Shown: positions 1 through 9,051, counted from the stretch's first letter. The stretch: DNA of 64,000 bases from Pseudomonas sp. 8O (GCF_902506495.1 NZ_LR733264.1:1477312-1541311), one strand, 5' to 3'. Made by a program: numbers and translations. The notes: generated from the sequence alone by a model not told the origin.

Positions 1-1
1 C

Positions 2-322
2 CACCCCGAGCACGACGACCTGTTCATGCTCGGCATGGTCGAGGCCTCCGGCCTGGGCTGGCAGGGTCGTGACGAGCAGGCGGAGCTGGTGGCGCTGTAT
101 ATCCGTCAGTCGCAGACTGGCAGCCCCGCTGCTCAGGTCCTGCGCCAGACCATTCGTGCTCAAGCCAGCCAGCGCCTGGACGGCGGCTATCGCTACCTGC
201 AGCTGGAGCGCATGGCCTATTACGTGCACAAGGACAGCTATCGTAGACGCATAGCCGAACACAGCGCCGCGCTACGTCGTGAGCTGGCCAGCGACGGCAC
301 ACTCGCTGCACAGGGGGCATGA
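2..322 (+). CDS. C-terminal part of a probable flavin-containing monooxygenase (5' end outside window)
   Basis: Only the last 106 codons are present; the frame is open from the window edge to a TGA at 320-322. The segment HPEHDDLFMLGMVEASG followed by a conserved 'DEQAELVALYIR' stretch resembles the C-terminal end of FAD/NADPH-dependent monooxygenases of the FMO/Baeyer-Villiger type, where a similar 'HP..DNLF..GL' block precedes the last helix. No cofactor motif is visible because the N-terminal domains are missing. The stop overlaps the start of the next gene (ATGA), so the two are probably translationally coupled. The family call is inference from a short piece. Confidence 0.5.
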   Translation, partial: HPEHDDLFMLGMVEASGLGWQGRDEQAELVALYIRQSQTGSPAAQVLRQTIRAQASQRLDGGYRYLQLERMAYYVHKDSYRRRIAEHSAALRRELASDGTLAAQGA

Positions 323-1257
323 GCATGGAACAGGTCAATATCGCCTTCGCCCCCAGCAGTCTGGTGCTGATCAACCTGATCGTCGCGTTGATGATGTTCG
401 GCGTCTCCCTGGACCTGCGCGCCGAAGACTTCCGCCGCATCGTCCGCGCGCCCAAGGCCCCGGTGATTGGCATGCTGGCGCAATTCGTGTTGCTGCCGGC
501 GCTGACCTGCCTGGCCTGCTGGGCCCTGGCCATCGAGCCGCAACTGGCGCTGGGCATGACCCTGATCGCCGCCTGCCCGGGCGGCAGCTTCTCCAACATC
601 ATGACCTGGATGGCGCGCGGCAACGTCGCGCTGTCGGTGAGCATGACCGCCGTTTCCAGCGTTGTCGCCAGCGTGCTGACACCGCTCAACTTCGCGCTGT
701 ACGCCTGGCTCAATCCCCACACGCGGCCCTTGCTGACGCAGATCGAACTGGACCCGCTGAGTTTGTTGCTGCTCGTGCTGCTGGTACTCGGCCTGCCTCT
801 GCTGGCTGGCATGTGGATCGGCCGGCGCTTCCCGCAACTGACGCTGAACGTGGAAAAGCCCCTGCGTCTGTTCGCCTTGCTGGTCATGCTCGGTTTCGTC
901 GCGCTGGCGTTCAGCCGTAACCTCGAGCAGTTCACCCGACATTTCCATCTGTTCTTCTGGCTGGTGGTGGCGCACAACGCCCTGGCACTGAGCATTGGCT
1001 ACCTCAGCGCACGCCTGAGCGGGCTGACGGTGGCCGACCGCCGTGCCCTGACGCTGGAAGTGGGCATCCAGAATTCGGCGCTGGGCCTGGTGATCATCTT
1101 CACCTTCTTCCCGCAGGCCAGTGGCATGTTGCTGATCGCGGCGTTCTGGGGTTGCTGGCACCTGGTATCCGGTCTGAGCCTGGCCTGGCTGTGGTCACGC
1201 AGACCGCCTGCAGCTGACGCGTTGCTGACGCCTTTGCCCAACGCTGGAGAACGATGA
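319..1257 (+). CDS. bile acid:sodium symporter (BASS) family transporter
   Basis: A 312-residue integral membrane protein with about nine or ten hydrophobic segments. The glycine-rich CPGGSFSNIMTWMARGN block near residue 90 and the second 'EVGIQNSALG' block near residue 250 are the two crossed-helix signatures of the BASS/SBF fold, in which sodium binds near the helix crossing. Members move organic anions (bile acids, pantoate, keto acids) into the cell, but the substrate here cannot be read from sequence. It starts at ATG 319 overlapping the upstream stop; a second ATG at 325 is possible. It sits in a tightly packed run with a monooxygenase, an SDR and a deacylase, suggesting uptake of a catabolic substrate. 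Confidence 0.85.
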   Translation: MSMEQVNIAFAPSSLVLINLIVALMMFGVSLDLRAEDFRRIVRAPKAPVIGMLAQFVLLPALTCLACWALAIEPQLALGMTLIAACPGGSFSNIMTWMARGNVALSVSMTAVSSVVASVLTPLNFALYAWLNPHTRPLLTQIELDPLSLLLLVLLVLGLPLLAGMWIGRRFPQLTLNVEKPLRLFALLVMLGFVALAFSRNLEQFTRHFHLFFWLVVAHNALALSIGYLSARLSGLTVADRRALTLEVGIQNSALGLVIIFTFFPQASGMLLIAAFWGCWHLVSGLSLAWLWSRRPPAADALLTPLPNAGER

Positions 1258-2039
1258 TGCGCGTAGTCCTGATTACCGGCGCCGCCAGCGGCCTCGGCTG
1301 GCAACTGGCACGCGCCTGTCACGCCCGTGGCGATGCACTGCTGCTCACCGACATCGACGCCAATGGTCTCACGGCTCGCGCCAATGAACTGGGCAGCGAA
1401 CGGGTATTGGCCCTTGCTGGCGATATCACCGAACCCGAGCTGCATGCACGCCTGCTCGATGGCTGCCGGCAGCGCTTCGGCCGACTGGACGTGCTGATCA
1501 ACAACGCCGGCATCACTCACCGCTCGCCTACGCTGCGCACCGACCCAGCGGTGTTTCGCAAGATCATGGCGGTGGATTATCACGCGCCGCTGGAACTGAC
1601 CCTGGCCGCCCTGCCCTTGTTGCGTGAAAGCAGCGGCCAGGTGGTCGCCATCGGCTCCATGGCCGGCTGGATGCCGGTGCTCGGCCGCGCCGGATACTGC
1701 GCTGCGAAGAGCGCCCTGGGCCAGGCCTTCGAGGTGCTGCGCGCCGAGATCGCCCGTGACGGCATTGGCCTGCTGATGGTCTATCCGAGCTTTCTCGATA
1801 CCCCCATCGACCGCAATGCCCTGGGCGGCGACGGCAAACCGGCCGGCCACGCCCGCTCGACCATCGGCAAGATTCGCGGCGCCGACTGGATGGCCAGCCT
1901 GATTCTCGATGCGCTGCAGCAGCGCCGCGAGCGCCTGTTCCCGGACCGCGGCAGTTGGCTGGCGAGCCTGCTCTGGCGCCTGGCACCGGCGCTGTACCAC
2001 CGCAAGATGAGCCAGCGCTTCGCCGGGGAGATCAGCTGA
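1254..2039 (+). CDS. SDR family NAD(P)-dependent oxidoreductase
   Basis: A 261-residue classical short-chain dehydrogenase. The Rossmann TGAASGLGW motif lies at residues 7-15, the NNAG motif near residue 83, a serine in 'AIGSMAG' near 135 and the catalytic YxxxK as YCAAK near 150. The acidic DID after the second beta strand suggests NAD preference, by family rule. It interconverts an alcohol and a ketone or similar carbonyl; the substrate is unknown. The start at 1254 overlaps the transporter stop, and the TGA at 2037-2039 overlaps the next ATG. Its position beside a flavin monooxygenase would fit successive oxidation of one compound. Confidence 0.9.
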   Translation: MMRVVLITGAASGLGWQLARACHARGDALLLTDIDANGLTARANELGSERVLALAGDITEPELHARLLDGCRQRFGRLDVLINNAGITHRSPTLRTDPAVFRKIMAVDYHAPLELTLAALPLLRESSGQVVAIGSMAGWMPVLGRAGYCAAKSALGQAFEVLRAEIARDGIGLLMVYPSFLDTPIDRNALGGDGKPAGHARSTIGKIRGADWMASLILDALQQRRERLFPDRGSWLASLLWRLAPALYHRKMSQRFAGEIS

Positions 2040-2779
2040 TGGCCCTGGCGCCCTACGCCCTCGGCGGCTTCATTCTGCTGGCCTACACCCTGGAAGCCGT
2101 CACCGGCTTCGGTAGCGTGGTCATCGCGCTGTCGCTCGGCGCATTGCTGCTGCCCATCGATCAGCTGTTGCCGATCCTGGTGCCGCTGAACATCTGCATG
2201 ACCGGCTATCTGGTGCATCGCCACTGGCAGCAGATCGACCGCCGCCTGCTGCTTGGCACCCTGCTGCCCGGCATGCTCATCGGCACGTTACTCGGCTATT
2301 GGCTGCTGCCTTATCTGGACACCCAGGCGCTGAAGGTCGGCTTCGGTGCGCTGATCGTCTGGTTCGCCAGCCGCGAATTGTGGCGCCTGCGCCGGGCGAA
2401 CGATCTGCGGCAACGTCCGGCCTGGTTGACTCGCGTGATTACCCTGGCCGCCGGCCTCAGCCACGGTCTGTTCGCCTCGGGCGGCCCGCTGCTGGTCTAC
2501 GGCCTGGCCGGCACCCAGCTGGACAAGGCGCGACTGCGCGCCACCCTGGTCACCGTCTGGTTCACCTTGAACAGCCTGCTTACCCTCGCCTTTTTGCTCG
2601 ACGGCCGCCTGCTGCCGGCGCTGCCCCAGGTGCTCACCTACATGCCGTTGCTGCTGCTCGGGGTGTGGTTGGGCGAACGCCTGCACCGGCGCTTCGACGA
2701 GCGTCATTTCCGCCTCGCCATCTACATCCTGCTGTTGGTCACCGGCATCCTGCTGCTGGCGCCCTGGAGACTGCCATGA
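2039..2779 (+). CDS. TSUP (TauE/SafE) family membrane permease
   Basis: A 246-residue protein with around eight membrane segments and the TSUP features: an N-terminal 'EAVTGFGSVV' glycine-rich re-entrant region near residue 17 and a repeated 'LAAGLSHGLFASGGPLL' block near residue 140. The family exports or imports sulfite, sulfoacetate and other small organic anions. An open frame extends further upstream, but the ATG at 2039 is chosen because it overlaps the SDR stop in a TGATG junction and begins directly before the first hydrophobic helix. Its end overlaps the next start (ATGA). Substrate unknown. Confidence 0.85.
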   Translation: MALAPYALGGFILLAYTLEAVTGFGSVVIALSLGALLLPIDQLLPILVPLNICMTGYLVHRHWQQIDRRLLLGTLLPGMLIGTLLGYWLLPYLDTQALKVGFGALIVWFASRELWRLRRANDLRQRPAWLTRVITLAAGLSHGLFASGGPLLVYGLAGTQLDKARLRATLVTVWFTLNSLLTLAFLLDGRLLPALPQVLTYMPLLLLGVWLGERLHRRFDERHFRLAIYILLLVTGILLLAPWRLP

Positions 2780-4569
2780 GCTACGACATCATCATCAACA
2801 ACGGCCTGTACTTCGACGGTACTGGCGCGCCGGGGGCAATCCGTCATATCGGTATCCGTAACGGCAAGGTCGAGGTGCTCAGCCTCAGCCCGCTGGACGC
2901 CACCGACTGTCCCGAGGTGATCGACGCCCAAGGCCAATGGATCACCCCTGGTTTTCTGGAGATCCACTCGCACTACGATGCCGAGGTGATCGCCGCACCA
3001 GCACTGAAGGAGTCGGTGCGCCATGGTGTCACCAGCGTAACCATCGGCTCCTGCTCCATCAGCATGGTGCTGGCCGACGCCGAAGACTGCTCCGACCTGT
3101 TCACCCGCGTCGAAGCGGTGCCACGAGACTACGTGCTGCCAATCCTCAAGGAAAAGAAAACCTGGCGCGACGCCGCCGGCTATCGCGCCTTCTACGACCA
3201 GTTGCCGCTGGGCCCGAACGTCAATTCCTTCCTAGGCCATTCGGAATTGCGCGTGGCGGTGATGGGCCTGGAGCGCGCCACCAGTCGGGTGAAGCCCAGC
3301 GAAGCCGAACTCGCGCGCATGGAGCAGTTGCTCGAAGAGGCGCTGGACGCCGGGTGTATTGGCCTGTCAGTGATGACCACGCGCCTGGACAAGATGGACG
3401 GCGACCGCGCCTGGTCCAGCCCGTTGCCGTCGACCTTCGCCAGCTGGAAGGAGTTTTCCCGGCTGTTCGCCGTACTTCGGCGGCGCGGCGCCGTGCTGCA
3501 GGGCGCACCGAATGCGGTGACCAAGGTCAACGTATTCGCCTTCCTCTGGCAGGCCCACGGCTGGTTCAGGAAACCGCTGAAATGCACCATGCTCACGGCG
3601 CTGGATCTCAAATCGCAGCCGCTGCTGCACCGCTTTACCCGGCTCTCCGGCTGGCTGGCGAACCGAGCGCTGCGCGGCCACTTCCGCTGGCAGACCCTGC
3701 CGGCGCCCTTCACCCTGCGCCTGGAAGGGCTCAACGTGAATGCCTTCGAGGAGTTCGGTGCCGGCGAGATCCTGCGCAACATCAAGGACCCGGATGAGCT
3801 CTACGCCAAGGTCAGGGAGCCGGCGTTCCGCGCCCTGTTCAAGAAGCAGGTCAAGGCCGTACTGACCAAGGGCCTTTGGCACCGCGACTTCTCCGACTGC
3901 TGGGTGACCGAATGCCCGGACGCCAGCCTGGTCGGCAAGAACTTCAAGCAATTGGGGCAGGCGCGCGGCCTGGATGCGGTAGACGCCTACTTCGAGCTGG
4001 CCTGCCAATACCGCGAGGCGCTGAAGTGGACGACCTGCTACGGCAACCAGCGCGAGGCGATCATGCGCAAGCTGCTGGCCAGTCCCTGGACCCACCCTGG
4101 CTTCGCCGATTCTGGCGCGCACCTGCGCTCCATCGCCCAGTACAACTTCCCGCTGCGTTTTCTCAAATACGTGCGCGACGCCGAGCTGGCCGGCGAACCT
4201 TTCATGGAACTGGGCAAGGCGGTGCGCCGCTGCAGTGGCGAGCTGGCCGATTTCATCGGTGTCGATGCCGGCTACCTGCGCGTCGGCGATCGTGCCGACC
4301 TGGTGCTGATCGATCCCGCAGGCCTTGACGAAACGCTGGACGAACTGCACGAAGCGCCGATGGAGGTGCTCGGCCTGGTGCGGGTGGTCAAACGCAACGA
4401 TGCTGCGGTCGCACTGACGGTGATCAACGGCCGCATCGCCTATCGCCGTGGTCTGGAATACCCGGATGATCTCGGCAAGGCACAGCGCTACGGACACTTC
4501 CTGCCGGCGCGCGATGTCTCGCCGCGACACCTGCCGGCGTGCGACCTGGAGCCCGCCGCTGCGTCATGA
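2776..4569 (+). CDS. N-acyl-D-amino-acid deacylase-like amidohydrolase
   Basis: A 597-residue metal-dependent hydrolase of the D-aminoacylase branch of the amidohydrolase superfamily. The HSHYD metal motif is at residues 64-68, a cysteine equivalent to the bridging Cys of D-aminoacylases lies at about 93 (GSCSIS), and DSGAH near 455 supplies the catalytic aspartate. The C-terminal 'VGDRADLVLIDP' beta-domain is typical. Family members deacylate N-acyl-D-amino acids, and related ones cleave other amides. The frame is open much further upstream, but ATG 2776 overlaps the TSUP stop and starts the usual small beta-domain. It is about 100 residues longer than classical D-aminoacylases, the extra length lying between residues 220 and 360. 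Confidence 0.8.
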   Translation: MSYDIIINNGLYFDGTGAPGAIRHIGIRNGKVEVLSLSPLDATDCPEVIDAQGQWITPGFLEIHSHYDAEVIAAPALKESVRHGVTSVTIGSCSISMVLADAEDCSDLFTRVEAVPRDYVLPILKEKKTWRDAAGYRAFYDQLPLGPNVNSFLGHSELRVAVMGLERATSRVKPSEAELARMEQLLEEALDAGCIGLSVMTTRLDKMDGDRAWSSPLPSTFASWKEFSRLFAVLRRRGAVLQGAPNAVTKVNVFAFLWQAHGWFRKPLKCTMLTALDLKSQPLLHRFTRLSGWLANRALRGHFRWQTLPAPFTLRLEGLNVNAFEEFGAGEILRNIKDPDELYAKVREPAFRALFKKQVKAVLTKGLWHRDFSDCWVTECPDASLVGKNFKQLGQARGLDAVDAYFELACQYREALKWTTCYGNQREAIMRKLLASPWTHPGFADSGAHLRSIAQYNFPLRFLKYVRDAELAGEPFMELGKAVRRCSGELADFIGVDAGYLRVGDRADLVLIDPAGLDETLDELHEAPMEVLGLVRVVKRNDAAVALTVINGRIAYRRGLEYPDDLGKAQRYGHFLPARDVSPRHLPACDLEPAAAS

Positions 4570-4654
4570 GCCGCAGCAGCGCCATTACACGTACGAGCCC
4601 TGGGGCTTATCGGTTACCATGCGCCTTCGCCTGATCAACCGCTAGAGACGCCGC

Positions 4655-6001
4655 ATGTCGAACGCCTGGAGCCCCGAAAGCTGGAGGGCCAAACCCATCC
4701 AGCAGCAGCCTGAATACCCTGACGCCGCTCACCTGACCCGCGTCGAGCAAACCCTGGCCGGCTATCCGCCGCTGGTGTTCGCTGGCGAGGCGCGCGAGCT
4801 GCGTCGCCAGTTCGCCGAGGCCACCCAGGGACGCGCCTTCCTGCTGCAGGGTGGCGACTGCGCCGAAAGCTTCGCCGAGTTTTCCGCCGCGAAGATCCGC
4901 GACACCTTCAAGGTGCTACTGCAGATGGCCATCGTCATGACCTTCGCTGCCGGCTGCCCTGTGGTCAAGGTCGGGCGCATGGCCGGCCAGTTCGCCAAGC
5001 CGCGCTCGTCCGGCAGCGAAACCATCGAGGGTGTCACCCTGCCCGCTTACCGGGGCGATATCGTCAACGGCATCGGTTTCGACGCAGCCAGTCGCGCACC
5101 CGACCCGGAGCGCCTGCTGCAGGCCTACCACCAGGCCACCGCCAGCCTCAACCTGCTGCGCGCCTTCGCTCAGGGTGGTTTTGCCGACCTGCATCAGGTG
5201 CACCAGTGGAACCTCGACTTCATCGCCAACTCGGCGCTGGCCGAGAAGTATCATCAGCTCGCCGGCCGCATCGACGAAACCCTGGCCTTCATGCGTGCCG
5301 TGGGCATGGACAGCGCCCCGCAGCTTCGTGAAACCAGCTTCTTTACCGCCCACGAGGCGCTGCTGCTGAACTACGAAGAAGCCTTCGTCCGTCGCGACAG
5401 CCTTACCGGCCGCTGGTACGACTGCTCCGCGCACATGCTGTGGATCGGCGACCGCACCCGTCAGCTGGACGGCGCGCACATCGAGTTCATGCGCGGTATC
5501 GAGAACCCCATCGGCGTCAAGGTCGGCCCGAGCATGGACCCGGACGAGCTGATCCGCCTGATCGACACGCTCAACCCGGAAAATGATCCCGGTCGCCTCA
5601 ACCTGATCGTGCGCATGGGCGCGGACAAGGTCGAGGCGCACTTCCCGCGTCTGCTGCGCAAGGTCAAGGAAGAAGGTCGCCAGGTGCTGTGGAGCTCCGA
5701 CCCCATGCACGGCAACACCATCAAGGCCAGCAGCGGCTACAAGACCCGCGATTTCGCGCAGATTCTCAGCGAAGTCCGGCAGTTCTTCGCTGTGCACCAG
5801 GCAGAAGGCACCTATGCCGGCGGTATCCATATCGAAATGACCGGGCAGAACGTCACCGAGTGCATCGGCGGTTCCCGCCCGATCACCGAGGACGGCCTGT
5901 CCGACCGTTACCACACCCACTGCGACCCGCGCATGAACGCTGATCAGTCCCTGGAGCTGGCCTTCATGATCGCCGAAACGCTGAAGCAGGTACGCCGCTG
6001 A
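4655..6001 (+). CDS. 3-deoxy-7-phosphoheptulonate synthase, class II (plant type)
   Basis: A 448-residue class II DAHP synthase that condenses phosphoenolpyruvate and erythrose 4-phosphate, the first step of the shikimate pathway. The family block GGDCAESF (residues 66-73, with the metal-binding Cys69), the '[14 protein letters not shown]' phosphate-binding segment near 105-118, and late '[15 protein letters not shown]' and 'HCDPRMN' blocks are all present. Pseudomonas carries this type alongside class I enzymes; the length matches. The start follows a short untranslated stretch, and a hairpin follows the stop. It is not obviously part of the upstream operon, from which it is separated by 85 bases. 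Confidence 0.95.
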   Translation: MSNAWSPESWRAKPIQQQPEYPDAAHLTRVEQTLAGYPPLVFAGEARELRRQFAEATQGRAFLLQGGDCAESFAEFSAAKIRDTFKVLLQMAIVMTFAAGCPVVKVGRMAGQFAKPRSSGSETIEGVTLPAYRGDIVNGIGFDAASRAPDPERLLQAYHQATASLNLLRAFAQGGFADLHQVHQWNLDFIANSALAEKYHQLAGRIDETLAFMRAVGMDSAPQLRETSFFTAHEALLLNYEEAFVRRDSLTGRWYDCSAHMLWIGDRTRQLDGAHIEFMRGIENPIGVKVGPSMDPDELIRLIDTLNPENDPGRLNLIVRMGADKVEAHFPRLLRKVKEEGRQVLWSSDPMHGNTIKASSGYKTRDFAQILSEVRQFFAVHQAEGTYAGGIHIEMTGQNVTECIGGSRPITEDGLSDRYHTHCDPRMNADQSLELAFMIAETLKQVRR

Positions 6002-6007
6002 TCCTCC

Positions 6008-6032
6008 GCGCCCTGGCCACTGGCCAGGGCGC
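6008..6032 (+). terminator. hairpin after the DAHP synthase gene
   Basis: A perfect 12-base inverted repeat with a one-base centre (6008-6019 and 6021-6032) lies directly after the stop. There is no T-run, so it may be an RNA-stabilising hairpin rather than a true intrinsic terminator. Confidence 0.45.
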
Positions 6033-6163
6033 GAACGGGCTCGCACATCTTCTGTGCGCTATCCGGCATAATGCCGCTCCATCGCGAGCACCGTGCAGGT
6101 GCCAAAGACGCTACCCAGCCGGAAAGGACTCGCGGCCAACACCCCCAACAAGGACGATGAACC

Positions 6164-6919
6164 ATGCAACTGCGCACCACCCTCTCCGCTTTCGCCCTGT
6201 CCAGCGCCGTTCTGCTGACCGGCTGCCAGAACATGTCTCCCGACGCCATGCTGCAATCCGGCCTGATGGCCGTACAGGCCGCAACCCTCAGCGACGCCGA
6301 AGTACGCAGCATGTCCGACCAGGCCTGCACCGAAATGGATGCCGAAGCCAACATCGCCGGCCCGAACAGCCCGTACAGCAAGCGTCTGGACAAGATCGCC
6401 AACAACCTTGGCCACCAGATCAACGGCACGCCGATCACCTACAAGGTTTACCAGGCCGATGAGGTCAACGCCTGGGCCATGGCCAACGGCTGCGTGCGCG
6501 TCTACAGCGGCCTGATGGACCTGATGAGCGACAACGAAGTGGAAGGCGTGCTCGGCCACGAGATCGGCCACGTAGCCCTCGGCCACAGCAAGAAGGCCAT
6601 GCAGACCGCTTACGCCACCACCGCCGCGCGCAATGCAGCAGCCGCTTCGGGCAACGGCACCCTCGCCGCCCTGTCCACCTCGCAGCTCGGCGCTCTGGGT
6701 GAGCAACTGGTCAATGCCCAGTTCTCGCAAAGCCAGGAGAATGCCGCCGACAACTTCTCCTTCGACCTGCTGAGCCAGCGCAACATCCCGCGCGATGGCC
6801 TGGTCACTGCGTTCGAGAAGCTGGCCAAGCTGGGCGGCGGCGAAAGCAGCATGTTCGACTCGCACCCCGGCTCCAGCGACCGCGCCGCCAACATGCGCAC
6901 CCGCCTGGCGGCCAAGTAA
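6164..6919 (+). CDS. M48 family metalloprotease, lipoprotein
   Basis: A 251-residue protein with a lipoprotein signal peptide (lipobox LTGC, Cys21), so it is probably anchored to the outer membrane facing the periplasm. The zinc motif HEIGH is at residues 132-136 and a downstream QENAAD segment supplies the third ligand glutamate. It belongs to the LoiP/YcaL-like periplasmic M48 proteases, which degrade misfolded outer membrane proteins in other bacteria. An AAGGA ribosome site precedes the ATG at 6164. It is followed by a strong hairpin, so it is probably monocistronic. Confidence 0.9.
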   Translation: MQLRTTLSAFALSSAVLLTGCQNMSPDAMLQSGLMAVQAATLSDAEVRSMSDQACTEMDAEANIAGPNSPYSKRLDKIANNLGHQINGTPITYKVYQADEVNAWAMANGCVRVYSGLMDLMSDNEVEGVLGHEIGHVALGHSKKAMQTAYATTAARNAAAASGNGTLAALSTSQLGALGEQLVNAQFSQSQENAADNFSFDLLSQRNIPRDGLVTAFEKLAKLGGGESSMFDSHPGSSDRAANMRTRLAAK

Positions 6920-6930
6920 AGGCCAAGTCC

Positions 6931-6960
6931 AGGGGCTGCTAATGCAGCCCCTGTTTCATT
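6931..6960 (+). terminator. intrinsic terminator after the M48 protease gene
   Basis: A 9-base perfect stem (6931-6939 with 6944-6952) and a four-base loop, followed by a T-rich stretch (GTTTCATTT), 11 bases after the protease stop. Confidence 0.7.
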
Positions 6961-6971
6961 TGGAGATCGCC

Positions 6972-7358
6972 ATGTCGAAACCGCGCAACTGCCTAGCACT
7001 CTTGCTCATTCTTTCACCCGCGGTTCAGGCCGATTATGACCAGCAGTACCAGGCCTGTCTGGATGCCAGCGGAGTGATCAACAACGCCAGCGTCGCCGGC
7101 TGCGCCGAAGGGGTATCCGAAACGGTGAAGAAGGAGATGAACCGCATTTACCAGCAGTTGTTCCTCAAGCTGCAGGAGAGTGCCCCGGAAGATGCCGAAC
7201 AACTGGAAACGACGCAAAAGGCCTGGCTGATCTACCGCAACGGCCAGTGCGACCTGCAAGGCAAGCATGTCGGTTCACCGATGTACTACACCTGCCCGAT
7301 GGAGCTGAACATCCAGCGCGTCGATGAATTGAAGTTTCTGCTGGAGAACGGTGGCTAG
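6972..7358 (+). CDS. LprI/DUF1311-like secreted protein
   Basis: A 128-residue protein with a cleavable signal peptide ending near AVQA (residue 20). The mature part has the DUF1311 layout: 'QACLD', a central 'MNRIYQQLFLKLQ' helix, then 'QKAWLIYRNGQCDL' and a final cysteine near 'YYTC', giving four cysteines that could form two disulfides. Some relatives (LprI) inhibit lysozyme. The frame is open upstream, but the ATG at 6972 has a GGAG site seven bases before and begins the signal peptide. It converges on the glycosylase gene, overlapping it by four bases. Function beyond the family is inference. Confidence 0.75.
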   Translation: MSKPRNCLALLLILSPAVQADYDQQYQACLDASGVINNASVAGCAEGVSETVKKEMNRIYQQLFLKLQESAPEDAEQLETTQKAWLIYRNGQCDLQGKHVGSPMYYTCPMELNIQRVDELKFLLENGG

Positions 7359-8548
7359 CCCAGCAGCCCGCGCAGGCTGATGCTCGGCGCCAGCCACACC
7401 TCATCCAGGCCCAGCCAGTGCGCCAGCGCACGCAGCGAATCTTCCAGCGCCAGGCGCGCCTCCTCGCTCAACACCGCTTCTTCCAGATGCACGGCATGCA
7501 CCGCCAGGCGCCTGGTCGCGCGCTCGCTACGCAGATCCACCCGCGCCAACAAGCGCTCGTGATGCAGAAACGGCAACACGTAGTAGCCATACACGCGCTT
7601 GGCCTGAGGAGTGTAGATCTCCAGGCGATAGCGAAAGCCGAACAACCGCTCGGTGCGCTCGCGCTCCCAGATCAGTGAGTCGAACGGCGAAAGCAGTGCA
7701 CTATGGCGCACGCGCCTTGGAATACGCGGCTCACCACGGCAATAGGCCGTCTGTCGCCAGCCCTGTACCGTGACGGGCAACAGCTCGCCCGCCTCCACCA
7801 GTTCGGCGATACGGTGCTTGCTGTCACTGACGTCGAGTCGGTAGTAGTCGCGCAAATCGCGCTCGGTCGCCACGCCAAGGGCATCGGCAGAACGCAGCAA
7901 CAGCCGGCGCTGCGCTTCGGCCTCATGCAGATCCGGGTGATTCAGCACATCCGCGGGAATGACCCGCTCCGGCAGATCGTACAGCCGTTCGAAGCCGCGG
8001 CGCCCAGCAACAGTGACCAGACCTGCAGCGAACAGCCATTCCAGCGCCATCTTTTCAGCGCTCCAGTCCCACCAGGGGCCAGCCTTTTCGGTTCGTTTGG
8101 AAAGGCTGCCGGCGCCCAGCGCACCGCGCTCGTGCACGGCCTGCAGCACGCTGTCTATCGCATCGCGCCGCTCCACACCAAACTTCGCCAGCTGACTGTA
8201 GATGCCCTGCCCATCCGCAGCCCGGCGCATTCGCCAGCGCAGCAGCGGATAAAGCTCGAGTGGCATCAGCGAGGCTTCGTGCCCCCAGTATTCGAACAGC
8301 CGCCTGCGCCGCGCCCGGTCCCAGGCCAGTTCATCGAGGTGCTCGGCCTGGTAATGACCAAGACGGGAAAAAGCCGGCAGGTAGTGCGAGCGCACCAGGG
8401 CATTGACCGAGTCGATCTGCAACACACCAAGGCGCTCGATCTGCGCCTGCAGGTGCTTGCGGCCTATGGCGCCGCGTGGCGTACGACCGAACCCCTGGGC
8501 AGCCAGGGCCAGGCGGCGGGCTTCGGCGAGAGAAAGTGAGAGCGTCAT
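7355..8548 (-). CDS. YcaQ/AlkX-type winged-helix DNA glycosylase
   Basis: A 397-residue protein of the HTH_42 (DUF1006) superfamily, which is built of tandem winged-helix domains. The sequence VLQIDSVN places a Gln-x-Asp motif at residues 44-46; in this family QxD marks the E. coli YcaQ-like branch that unhooks interstrand crosslinks and N-alkyl adducts, while QxQ marks the AlkZ branch of antibiotic producers. The full length is present, with an intact C-terminal 'LLSPFDSLIWERERTERLFGFRYRLEIY' type block. It stands alone between convergent and codirectional genes. Role in repair of alkylated or crosslinked DNA is inferred from the family. Confidence 0.85.
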   Translation of the reverse strand: MTLSLSLAEARRLALAAQGFGRTPRGAIGRKHLQAQIERLGVLQIDSVNALVRSHYLPAFSRLGHYQAEHLDELAWDRARRRRLFEYWGHEASLMPLELYPLLRWRMRRAADGQGIYSQLAKFGVERRDAIDSVLQAVHERGALGAGSLSKRTEKAGPWWDWSAEKMALEWLFAAGLVTVAGRRGFERLYDLPERVIPADVLNHPDLHEAEAQRRLLLRSADALGVATERDLRDYYRLDVSDSKHRIAELVEAGELLPVTVQGWRQTAYCRGEPRIPRRVRHSALLSPFDSLIWERERTERLFGFRYRLEIYTPQAKRVYGYYVLPFLHHERLLARVDLRSERATRRLAVHAVHLEEAVLSEEARLALEDSLRALAHWLGLDEVWLAPSISLRGLLG

Positions 8549-8587
8549 GGCGACTCAGCCTATCAGGCAGTTTGGCTGCCGACGAGT

Positions 8588-9034
8588 TCAGGCCGGCGCG
8601 GCGAAGGCGTGGCGAAAGGTGAAGGCCTGTGCCGTCGCGCCATGCTCGCGCAGATGCGCCAGGCGCTCGGCGGCTTCGACCACGCTCGGCCGATGCCCGG
8701 CTGGCACCCACCACAGCACCTGGTGCGCCTGTTCGACACGCTCGAACCATTCGCGGCGGCGCTTGAGCATCTCGGTATGCGCCGATTTATAGACGTAATC
8801 GCTGAGCGACTTCACGTTCTGCCAGAGCGACATATTGACCAACACCTCGTCACCGAACGGACGGATCGCCGTCGCGTCACCCGCCTCGTCCTGCAAACGC
8901 CAGACATAGCCAGGCGAGCCTTCGGCCAGCGCGTTGATACGCTCCAGATTGGCGACGAAGTCAGCCATCTCTGGCGACTCCAGCGGCGCCTTCATCCAGG
9001 CGATGTTCAATTGAGCCAGGTGATAAGCAGACAA
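8588..9034 (-). CDS. DUF3291 domain protein
   Basis: A 148-residue soluble protein with the DUF3291 pattern: 'YHLAQLNIAWMKAPLESPEMADFV' at the start, 'GYVWRLQDE' near residue 42, 'NMSLWQNVKSLSDYVYKSAH' in the middle and a 'WWVPAGHRPSVVEA' block near residue 108. It looks like a ferredoxin-like alpha/beta-barrel dimer of unknown activity, similar in layout to antibiotic biosynthesis monooxygenase domains. A GGAGG site precedes the start. It lies 18 bases downstream of the EamA transporter gene and is probably cotranscribed with it. Confidence 0.8.
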   Translation of the reverse strand: MSAYHLAQLNIAWMKAPLESPEMADFVANLERINALAEGSPGYVWRLQDEAGDATAIRPFGDEVLVNMSLWQNVKSLSDYVYKSAHTEMLKRRREWFERVEQAHQVLWWVPAGHRPSVVEAAERLAHLREHGATAQAFTFRHAFAAPA

Positions 9035-9051
9035 TTTCCAGCCTCCTTGCG

